The notes under the pieces are model-generated. The model had not been told where the DNA came from and did not search any database. It saw only the letters and a program-made list of their open reading frames with translations. From Astragalus membranaceus (lineage: Eukaryota; Streptophyta; Magnoliopsida; Fabales; Fabaceae): 64,000 nt of DNA. Where the stretch lies: positions 33,716,849 to 33,780,848 of the forward strand of contig CM076848.1 in NCBI GenBank assembly GCA_039519185.1. Direction: 5' to 3'. The translations under genes were made by a program, and so were the position numbers. Numbering within the stretch: position 1 is the first letter of the stretch; every line of letters begins with the position of its first letter. Below, one piece after another: positions 1 through 7,969 of this stretch.

Positions 1-684
1 GGCACTTAAATCTGTCTATCCATACCGGCCTCTAAACGAATCAACTAACTGCAATAAATCAAAGGACCCATATTGATCTGTTATGTATGCTTTGCAGATT
101 AAGAACATTTCCATTTCTTTGATATACATATATCAAGGGAAGATGGATTATCGAACATGCTGGTGAACATATATGCTTACTGTAATTTACGTAATAGATA
201 GTAGCTTTTAAAGTCTAAGAAGTTGGCTGTGAAAAACCCTAAAATACTAGCCAGAATGACGACAAGCAAACAGATATACCTATAATAAATATATATATAG
301 ACTTGCACATGATCTGAAACTCATCATGTGTAATTCAGATCCAATGATGGTAAACAGCCAAAAATAGAGAAAATATATAAAATTGATTGGACACTGAAAC
401 TGAAAACAAGAATGATAGCCAGAGCTGAAACTAGAACTCAAAAACAAATTTCTAATGATGAGTGCCTTTTCAGCTACTTCTGTTGAAGATGCGAAGTCAA
501 ATCCATTCATCATTACTAGGGATCCACTCCACCAGTGAATGAAGAAGACAAATTAACGCATGACAGTACACTATATATAGCTAATGAATTATGAAATAAA
601 TTAATTACTTTCAAATTTCAATATATATATATATACAGGTGAAAATTGAGAGAGAGAAAAATAACTTATAACATGATGATTTAC

Positions 685-1225
685 TTACCTTACCCCGGAA
701 GATGATCGAGTGAAACCTCAACCTTAGAAAGAGGAGAAGAAGATATATGTAATTGTGGTATTTGGTTTAGATTAGATGTAAAGCTACTAAGCTGTACTTG
801 AGGGGAATGAAGCCTGGTCCGAGGAGACATATATAACTAAACTACTCACAAACACAATCTGAATAATCTGATAAACAAAATTTTCTGAAAGGTAGTGGTA
901 GTATCATCTTCATCTCCTTGGACCAGGTAGCATTCCCCACAAATCCATCCTCTTCTCATCATCGCTATAAATCTATGATCTCAAATCTGATTCTGCAGTT
1001 AGTTAAAAACTGGTGTTTTAGCTAGGTTTGATCATTCTTCATGAATCTGATCTCCAAGGGCAAGGAAGCAACAAGATTCTTACTCTGAAGAATGGTTTTT
1101 GCCGTATTTGAGGAAATGAAATGATGAAGATAATGATTTGGTTTTGATAGAAAGTAAAAGCAACATCTCAGAGAGGGATGGGGTCTGGCGGTCGTGGTCC
1201 ATTTCTGGAACACAGCTGTAGTTGT
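685..1225 (-). ncRNA. Probable first exon of the MIR166 primary transcript
   Basis: A TATA-like TTTAAATAA on the minus strand at about 1243-1252 would place transcription start near 1215-1225. Downstream of the hairpin, at about 690, the minus strand has a good 5' splice site (AAG followed by GTAAGTAAAT), suggesting that the pri-miRNA is spliced, as many plant pri-miR166 transcripts are. The acceptor was not identified confidently; the region 1-680 is A/T-rich and probably holds the intron and downstream exon. Both boundaries are inferred. Confidence 0.5.
780..955 (-). ncRNA. MIR166: MIR166 precursor hairpin
   Basis: On the minus strand, positions 822-802 match the canonical 21-nt miR166 (begins TCGGACCAGG, ends CATTCCCC). 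The opposite arm at 938-918 begins GGGGAATG and pairs with it at about 17 of 21 positions, with a three-base internal bulge near the centre and one mismatch near the end. The stem extends on both sides: GGAGA pairs with TCTCC towards the loop, and several more pairs form at the base. The order of arms (star 5', mature 3') is the usual one for plant miR166. Known role: miR166 guides cleavage of class III HD-Zip transcripts (PHB/PHV/REV/HB15) and so controls leaf polarity, vasculature and meristems. Recognition of the family is certain; which paralogue it is cannot be told. Confidence 0.95.
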
Positions 1226-2259
1226 TGGGTGAGTGAGTGAGAGTTATTTAAAGCTACCTACTACCTAGCTATTTCCTTCCCTTATACGTGTCTCTTTCAT
1301 TTATTTATCATTTCAGAGAGAGAGAAAGAGAGGGCAATGCAATGGAATGGAATCAGGAAGATCACACGCATGGAGCCATTTTTTTCTGCTTGTTTTTTTA
1401 GCAACACACACTTGGCGTTTGTATCGCGTTGGGTCACAAAGGGAGTCTAAAACACCGAGAAGATCTCTACATTGTGCCAAACGCAAACATATAATTGAAT
1501 TTGACATCACTTCTTTCACCCAAAACTTTAAGGTGTTAGATGTATGGATCTCTCCACTTATATATTCACTGCAAGAAAATTGGCAATTACGCCAAATCAG
1601 TCGGTAATGGCCTAAAAACCATCGGTAATATCACTTTTTCGACAGATTTACCGACGGGCCGACGCCCTCGAAACTAGGCTGGTCAGAAACACGTATCAAT
1701 GACCATGGTAAATCTATTGGTAATTACTGACGACATTAAATGTCGGTAAACCGTGGGTAATTAGCTGGAGCGCGGTCCGTCGATAATTACTGATGAGCTT
1801 ATCCGTCGAAAATCACAGCATGTGCCATGATTACTGACAACCAAATTCATCGATAATTAACCAGTGGATTTATTTTTTTCAACCTGCTTATATTTTTAAT
1901 ATTTATATTTATGTTTATTGATAATGAAATATAAAATAAATTTAACCATTTTATATAAAAATTCAAAACCAGCAAAAAATTATAGAAATCCAAAGTGTCA
2001 CAATTATTCAACCAATTAGAAAGTAAGCTACAAAATGTTATAAAAATCAAATGAAGTACAAAAAAGGCTAATATGTCCCATCATCTGAGTTGGATCCTAA
2101 CTCAATAGCATCATCAAAGGACTCAGGGTCTTGCTGAGGTCTCTAATGCATCCTCTTGTACAACTTCAGCATCTTCGACGGGTTTTGCTGCATCCTCACT
2201 ATATCATGATGCAGGGTCCTGATCGTCTCATCTTATGTCTGCACCGCCTCCTCAACCCT

Positions 2260-2975
2260 ATCACCTTAGTTGCTCTCTACAAAGGAGGAGGTCGACTAGC
2301 AGAAGCTCCGCGGGTGCCGATGTGGTCGACTCCACACTGAATATAGGGAGAAAAGGGCCTTGCACCATGGCGGCCCTTATATTCCCTCCTACCGCCTTCG
2401 TCCAATTGTGCATCGCTAGTGTAGCCTCCTCGGGGGTAGGTGCAACCCGTGGTGAAGGGTCCCAGCTCCCCTGGGTCGCCTGAGTCATCATCTGATGAAA
2501 CTCTTCCTGTTTTGCCCAAACAACATAGCATAATTAGTGTAAATTTTAACAAAATAATACAATATATAGTACAAATAATGTTGGATATTTACCTGAGCCT
2601 TTCTCGAGCGCTTATTAACAAAATCACAGGTTCCCTTCCTGACATATGTGGCCTTGTGCATCTCAGGATTACGGGGTACGTGCCCGAGCTTTTTAGCTTG
2701 TAAAAATGGAAAAATACGTGTTTAACTATTTCTAACTAATCGCCCTAACTAAAATAACACAAAGATTTGTAAAAAAAAAAAAACTATATCAGTTTGGCAG
2801 CATGTTGAGCCTGATTGATCGAGTCGCATCAGTGAAGCAAACCACTCTTCCTTGATGCTCTGTTCTTCTTGGGTTGCTCACACAACTTTTGGTAATCAAC
2901 TGTAGCGCAGTGTTTCTTGAGGATCACCCAGACACCCTCACCTATCCAAGTGGACCTTCGATCTTTAATGCGCAC
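2260..2975 (-). pseudogene. TNPA-like (Transposase_24, plant En/Spm) remnant
   Basis: Minus strand. A first block reads through EQPKKNRASRKSGLLH, the family's usual K-NR-S...HTGGS region, with a stop where the T of HTGGS is expected. The next exon contains KKLGHVPRNPEMHKATYV and ends at a splice donor near 2593. After a short intron ending in an AAACAG acceptor near 2509, reading resumes with EEFHQMMTQATQGSWDP. The layout matches the C-terminal half of plant Transposase_24 proteins. The protein would be non-functional because of the stop and the missing N-terminus. Confidence 0.7.
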
Positions 2976-2989
2976 CTCCTTATGCATGT

Positions 2990-3425
2990 CAGACAAACAT
3001 CATAAACTCACAATAAATTTTTGGTAAATTATCCTTTATAGGTGTCGCTTCTAACATCAACTCAGTCACATAATCTAAAACCAACTCTGAAATATTACTT
3101 ATTGACTTGAGAGCTAAAAGCTTCACGCACATCGCTAATTTTGACTGTGGCGAGCCTTAAACAAACGATTTGTTTGTCTCTTTTAACAAACTATAAAATC
3201 TATGTGCTTCTTCATTTGGAAGTTCATCAGCATTGTCATACTGATCAAATGGCACATTCTCCCTGAGAGCATCACAAATCATGTTTTCCGTCGACTCACA
3301 TTCTTCATTAGATGCAACACCAACACCAAAAAGTGCTTGAAGCCCCTACATCAAAATTTGGAAGTTGTTCCCCATGATCAACCAAAATCCGGTAATTAGG
3401 CTTCAACCCTAAATGATACATGATA
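2990..3425 (-). pseudogene. TNPD (Transposase_21, CACTA) N-terminal remnant
   Basis: Read on the minus strand, this contains a recognisable piece of the CACTA TNPD/tnp2 transposase N-terminal region: LKPNYRILVDHGEQLPNF, then NVPFDQYDNADELPNEEAH, then a block ending TPIKDNLPK. The frame shifts near 3345 and there is an in-frame stop near 3152. The sequence stops just before the catalytic domain, so no transposase could be made. This belongs to the same decayed element as the TNPA remnant downstream. Confidence 0.75.
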
Positions 3426-3494
3426 GTAAGAATATCAGGTGTCCTTCTGTGAAGTGCCTCATGGGATGCTTGGTGTAGCGCAACCCAGAGTGTG

Positions 3495-4860
3495 TCCCCT
3501 CTCTTATATATCCTTCATGTAGTTCATTCATTGCCGATGTGGGACAAACCATTCACACTTGATTTCCAACAATCTCCCCCTCAAGTGTGAGTCACCCACA
3601 TTGCTACACTTGATCCAAACCAGGATCCACTTCTGCTCCCCCACCAAGCCAAACTATGGCTCTGATACCACTTGTTGGAGAGTCTAGGAGAGCACCAGGA
3701 GTAACAACGAGCTAACGAACTGGACAACCAAGGGACTTGGGCACCACATCTCCACCCAAAACCTTAAGAAAATGGGTATATGGTTCCCCTCTCTTATATA
3801 TCATTCATTGACGATTTGGGACTAACCACTAACACTTGAATTCCCAACATTCTCCCCCTCAAGTGCAAGTCACCCACATCACTAGACTTGATCCAAACCT
3901 GGATCCACTTTCGCTCCCCCACCAAGCTGAACCATGGCTTTGATACCACTTGTCGGGAAGTTCGGAGGAGCACCGAGAGTTAGGGGTGTTCATAACCAAT
4001 TCAATCCATTTGAAACCGCAGCGACCGAACCGAAAAACCGCAAACCAAAAAAACTGAAAACTGCAAAAATTCAAAGTTTTGGATTGGATCGAGTATCGAG
4101 GCCCTCACATGGAACCGATCCAATCCAAACCGATCCAATCTATATATATTATGTAATTAAAATATTACCCACATTTAATATGTTTTTTCCACTTATTGTT
4201 TACATTTTATTTTGGCTACTATGATGATGTATTTTTGGCTATGTATTTTACAATTTTTGTAATGATTTAGCTATTTTTCTAAAACATACTTGGCAAGCTA
4301 CTTTGATGATATAAGGTCTTTTGATGTTATGAAAGAGGTTTATTTTTTTATTTTGCATTGTAAGTAATTTTAGAGAATAAAAAAATGACATCCAATCCAA
4401 TCCGCGAAACCAATTGGATTTTAAAACCAAATCGCAAGGATTGGATTGAATGGTTTTTCCCTCAAAATTGATCCATTCCAATCCGCAAACACCCCTACCA
4501 AAAGCAACAACGAGCTAGCCAATGACCAGGACCACCAAGAGACTTGGACGACACATCTCCACCAAAAACCTTAAGGCATTGAGTATATATATGGGTCCCC
4601 TCTCTTATATATCTTTGATGTAGTTCATTCCTTGCTGATGTGGAATAAACCACTCACTTGTATTCCAACGCCTCTTTGTTAGTGAGCTACCTACTTGGGA
4701 TCCAAACTTGGAGTTTTATGCAAACGAGCTCTGATATCACTTGTTGGATGGTTATTTTTATTTCTGCCTAAAACCTCAAGACGATAGGTGAATAAATATA
4801 ACCTCGTATATACTCTTTATTTTATTTATTATTGGACGATTGGAAACTATCTCGGCCATA
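3495..4860 (-). repeat. Tandem array of TRIM-like LTRs with short internal segments
   Basis: Reading the minus strand, the pattern LTR - primer site - about 100-bp internal segment - purine tract - LTR occurs repeatedly. LTRs start TGTTGG and end CCAACA: a partial copy at 3495-3571, a complete 177-bp copy at 3673-3849, a split copy at 3951-4670 and a partial one from 4742. Each LTR is followed on the minus strand by TGGTATCAGAGCCA or a mutated form (initiator-Met tRNA primer site; plus-strand positions 3657-3670, 3935-3948, 4726-4741). A purine tract GAGGGGGAGA precedes the next LTR. Such multi-LTR arrays arise by recombination between LTRs of very short, non-coding LTR elements. No protein is encoded. 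Confidence 0.8.
3981..4497. mobile_element. hAT-like MITE inserted in a TRIM LTR
   Basis: A 517-bp insert with inverted ends TAGGGGTGTT / AACACCCCTA splits one TRIM LTR. Both subterminal regions carry inverted copies of a (C/T)CAATCC(A/G)-rich segment. The flanking 8-mers CCGAGAGT and CCAAAAGC differ only by transitions, consistent with a decayed 8-bp target duplication, the size used by hAT elements. Removing the insert restores alignment with the neighbouring LTR copy. No coding sequence. Confidence 0.7.
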
Positions 4861-4989
4861 TCCAGAGAGCTTTAAAGGACCATAAAACATGAGTTTTTGT
4901 ACCCCCCTCATTATACACTATACACCCATAATTCCATTTATCCTAAAAATAGCCCTCTCATTTTTACCAAATTCGGAGTAGAGCACCCA

Positions 4990-5240
4990 AAATTTCGAGT
5001 TTTCCGGAATTATCCCTTCATAAAGGTAATTTCGGAAGTTTTTTCGTAAACTTTCCGGAAACACGTAATTCCAGAAAGTTTAATTTTTTTACTTTCCGGA
5101 ATTATAAAATTTGACATATTTTCAGAAATTTATGTTTTTTACCCTTCCGGAATTATCGTTTTTGACGTAATTCCGGAAATTCTAAATATTGGCTTCCGGA
5201 ATTACATCTAAACTAGATAATTCCGGAACTCATTTTTTTT
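4990..5240. repeat. Left subterminal TTCCGGAA array of the MULE
   Basis: About seven perfect or near-perfect copies of the 8-bp palindrome TTCCGGAA, usually extended to TTCCGGAATTA, lie in 250 bp, with several mutated copies between. A matching array lies inside the other terminus at 6780-6965. The placement suggests transposase-binding repeats, but that is inference. Confidence 0.7.
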
Positions 5241-5289
5241 ACTTTTTAAAATTTTTTTAATTAACATTTGATTTATTTATTTTACAGAT

Positions 5290-5985
5290 ATGGCTACACC
5301 TAACGGCAAACTTCCCTTTAATATGGATTTATCAGACGAGTTTACCACTACAGAGGTACATATCTTCCTAAAGCGGTTCTTGTTTATTATTTGTTATATA
5401 AGTTATTAATTATGTTTACGATTATTTTGTAGGTTTTTCCTACTCGTGATAATCTTGTACATTGGGCTAGAGACATCGGGAAAGCCAACGGAGTTATTGT
5501 TATCATTATTTAATCCGAGTCCACCATGAATGGTAAAGGGAAGAGGAATAAGATTATTTTGGGTTGCGAGAAACATGGCGGATATGGTGGAGTAGACATT
5601 GGGTGTTCTAAACACAAGTCTTCAAAAAAGTGTGGTTGTCCTTTTAGGCTAAAAGCTACACCACTCAATCCTCCAAATTGGGATTGGAAAGTTAAAGTTA
5701 TGTGTGGAAGTCACAATCATGAGCCTCATAAAAATTGTCTTGGAGCAGCAATTTTTGGGTGGTTTAGCAATGAGAGCGGTCTATTGTTGAGGAGCATTTG
5801 TTGTTGAATGTGAAAGCACGAAAAAGTCTAGATGCAATTAAGAAGAGATTTTCCAACAACTTGAGTAACGTCTCTCAACTGTATAGAAGCCGCAGCAACC
5901 TCTGATCAAGCAGGAGAGGTAGTAGGACTGAGATACAGGAGCTTATGAGACTGATCGAGTCTGAGCATTACTTGTGTTAATTGGA
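5290..5985 (+). pseudogene. MULE/FAR1-like transposase N-terminal fragment
   Basis: Starts at ATGGCTACACC (5290). After an apparent intron (donor near 5355, acceptor near 5433) it reads through the WARDIGKANG-like start of the DNA-binding region. A frame interruption at about 5512 follows, then a C/H-rich FAR1-type region with CGCPFRLKA and CGSHNHE, typical of plant MULE transposases. A stop occurs at 5805-5807. Homology seems to continue in another frame to about 5985, with a segment ending RGSRTEIQELMRLIES. The MULE catalytic domain is absent, so the fragment cannot encode an active transposase. Confidence 0.75.
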
Positions 5986-6087
5986 CCAAGCGGCCTTGTT
6001 GATTACGTAGACATTACCTGATTGTATTTTGATATATTTTATTCCACAAGTTTATATTATATTTTATTTCACAACTTTATTATTTGA

Positions 6088-6217
6088 CGGTCTAGATTTT
6101 GCCGACACTTTTTAACGGTCTTGATGTTGCCGACACTTTCAACAGTCTAGATTTTGCCGACACTTTTCATCAACGGTGGAAATCGGCTTTAGGGTTTCAG
6201 ATTTTTCACTATAAATA
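6088..6217 (+). promoter_or_regulatory. Promoter of the small MULE ORF: triple GCCGAC repeat plus TATA box
   Basis: Three tandem copies of a 27-28-bp unit built on GTCTAGATTTTGCCGACAC place GCCGAC at 6101, 6129 and 6156. A TATA box (TATAAATA) lies at 6210-6217, 43 bp before the ATG. GCCGAC is the core of the dehydration/cold-responsive DRE/CRT element bound by DREB/CBF factors; whether it acts so here is inference. Confidence 0.55.
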
Positions 6218-6259
6218 TACCTGTTTATGTTTCACTTCTATCACAAACAACACAAAAAA

Positions 6260-6664
6260 ATGGGCACTCTAACACAATACTCTGGCGATTCTTTTCTCAC
6301 TGTCCTTCATCATCAGGGCACCATCACCAACAGAGATGATGGTGTTTATTTCGAGTCTCCAACAACCATTACATGCCGACATAAACACGACATCACCTTC
6401 ACTTCTCTAAAAGATAAACTACACATTAAGGTACAACTGGAGGGCGACGAGCGAGAGCTCACTCGCATCATTTATCGGAAACCCGATTGGGGCGCTCATG
6501 GACATGTTCGCTGGTCCACAATGGATGTGAAGAACAACAATGACGTCCGAGCAATAATGACCAGTCATGGTGTGTTTAAATTTAAGGGTCCTTTGCAGTT
6601 GTACGTGGAAACCACACGAAGCGTCGCTGAGATCCTTCGCCGTTTAACTCCACCATCACAGTAG
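6260..6664 (+). CDS. Small uncharacterised MULE-internal protein (134 aa), resembles MULE N-terminal domain
   Basis: An uninterrupted 134-codon ORF. The ATG at 6260 is chosen over an upstream in-frame ATG at 6227 because a TATA box at 6210-6217 would start transcription near 6235-6245. Polyadenylation-like AATAAA motifs follow at about 6750. No catalytic motif, signal peptide or membrane segment is visible. The segment from about residue 60 to 125, with RIIYRKPDW, then a WSTMDVKNNNDVRAIM block, then GPLQLYVET, resembles the PB1-like N-terminal domain of plant MULE transposases (pattern Y-R-P, D-DV--M, ELYVE). It appears to be a stand-alone copy of that domain inside a MULE whose transposase is broken. 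Function unknown; family resemblance is from memory. Confidence 0.65.
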   Translation: MGTLTQYSGDSFLTVLHHQGTITNRDDGVYFESPTTITCRHKHDITFTSLKDKLHIKVQLEGDERELTRIIYRKPDWGAHGHVRWSTMDVKNNNDVRAIMTSHGVFKFKGPLQLYVETTRSVAEILRRLTPPSQ

Positions 6665-6779
6665 TTTCTGTCATGTTTTAGACCGTTTGTTTGTTTCTGT
6701 TTGTTGTTGTAATCTGTATTTTCGATCATTGTAAATAGCGTTTTTAATTAATAAAATAAATGTTGAATTTTTAATTTTG

Positions 6780-6965
6780 ACTTCCGGAATGACGTTGAAA
6801 GTGATAATTCTGGAAGGCCTTTTTTAAGGATTTCCGGAATTACGTGTTCCGGACGTAATTCCGGAAATCCCTAAAAACGGCCTTCCGGAATTATCCATAT
6901 TCATGTAATTCCGAAAAACCTAAAAAAAGGCGTTCCGCAATTATCATTTAACACGCACTTCCGGA
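6780..6965. repeat. Right subterminal TTCCGGAA array of the MULE
   Basis: Five clear TTCCGGAA copies and several one-base variants (TTCTGGAA, TTCCGAAA, TTCCGCAA) in 185 bp, mirroring the array inside the left terminus. Confidence 0.7.
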
Positions 6966-7227
6966 AATTTTTTGGAAATCAGGGGTAAATTCGTCCGTTT
7001 GGTATATTTGGGGGGTATAGTGTATAATGGGGGTACAAAAAAAGCCTAAAACATGGGCCTACTGTATTGTTGGCGCAGTCCAAATTAAGATAGCCTCAAT
7101 GCTTGGTGTGGGTAGTAACCCATTGTTGCGTCAAGCACGGAAGCCTTTCACGACTTAACTACAAAAGGTGCAACTGTACACGTGTTTGCTGTGACAGAAA
7201 CTTTATACAAACAAGTTGTAATAATAA

Positions 7228-7262
7228 CTAGACCTTGCGCCCTGCTATGCACGGGTTACGGG
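7228..7262 (-). mobile_element. Probable Helitron 3' terminus (decayed)
   Basis: On the minus strand, a GC-rich imperfect hairpin (CCCGTGC...GCAGGGC) is followed after about 10 bases by CTAG and a host T at 7227. That is the Helitron 3'-end signature, as also seen twice later in this window. The stem has a mismatch or bulge. The element's 5' end was not found. Confidence 0.5.
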
Positions 7263-7969
7263 TATAAGATTAATTTGCTTGAGGTTTTTCTCCGGAATGG
7301 AAAATAAGTTAGATAGAGCTTTATTAAAAGACTTCTCAATGTAAATGTTGTGATGTATTCAAGGATTGTGAGTCAAGGAAAATTACTAAACTGAAGCTCA
7401 AGTTGTTAAATGAGAAGAAAAAGATGAAGTGGATGCAAGGAATTCTCATATTGGTCATTTTGTACTTAGCATATCAGAAAAGTTGGTTGGTTTAGGATTA
7501 CTGTTAGTGACCAATCAAAGTATGTTTAGGAAGTTATTTATGTAAGATGTACTAATGGATGTTATCTATGAAATGAAGTTGTTTACCAACAAGTTATTAA
7601 ACCATTTGAGGTTCAATATTTGCTGCATAACTGTTAAAAAAATTTCTGCATACTGAACTTGTAAAATTGATGCATAATGAAATCGAAGACATAATGACCT
7701 GAAATTGGTTTTCAATTGGTTTTCAACACATAAAAATAGTAAGTTAGGTTTTCAATTGATTGTAAATAAGCCACCAAACCATGGGTAATTCATTTGATTT
7801 CTGCTCGATAATGTCATACACAAAATACATACGTGGGAAAGGTCACCAAAATACATTAGAGGCTACATAAAATGGCAAATTGTGCCAGTGTATCAAAATA
7901 CAAACCAAGTTGGCTACTAATGCCAATGTACCAAAGATACAGAAAACACTAAACCATGTACTAAAAGGC
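7263..7969. other. Non-coding stretch between Helitron end and MuDR gene
   Basis: A/T-rich sequence with no recognisable gene. It probably includes the 3' flank of the MuDR-type transposase gene and the body of the Helitron-like element whose end is at 7228. No terminal inverted repeat for the MuDR element was recognised. Confidence 0.4.

Larger units (their letters stand above)
1567..3495 (-). mobile_element. Decayed CACTA (En/Spm) transposon, one terminus plus gene remnants
   Basis: A CACTA-type terminus (CACTGCAAGAAAA) starts at 1567 and is followed by subterminal repeats around the motif CGGTAAT/ATTACCG to about 1860. Inward on the minus strand lie remnants of the two usual CACTA genes: the start of a TNPD-like transposase (about 3420-2990), then part of a TNPA-like protein (about 2975-2260). 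Nearly all the catalytic part of TNPD is missing between them. The far end is cut off at about 3495, where an LTR fragment begins. I found no second CACTA terminus or target duplication for it. Confidence 0.8.
4883..7055 (+). mobile_element. Mutator-like element (MULE) with 9-bp target duplications
   Basis: Identical 9-mers TAAAACATG flank the element at 4883-4891 and 7047-7055. The element itself is 4892-7046 (2155 bp). Its ends are inverted repeats of about 45 bp sharing TTTTTGTACCCCC and ATTATACACTATAC. Inside each end is a cluster of TTCCGGAA palindromes. Between these lie a broken MULE/FAR1-like transposase fragment and a separate small intact ORF, both on the plus strand. A 9-bp duplication is diagnostic for the Mutator superfamily. 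Confidence 0.9.

Noticed and set aside
280..513. 77-codon ORF (minus) downstream of the MIR166 hairpin, with FDFASSTEVAEKALI-like start
   Set aside because: No family resemblance, A/T-rich, hydrophobic tail; probably in the intron or 3' part of the pri-miRNA. A miRNA-encoded peptide cannot be supported.
2131..2552. Overlapping ORFs on both strands around 2.1-2.6 kb
   Set aside because: Apart from the TNPA-like exon on the minus strand they are shadows or out-of-frame readings of that relic.
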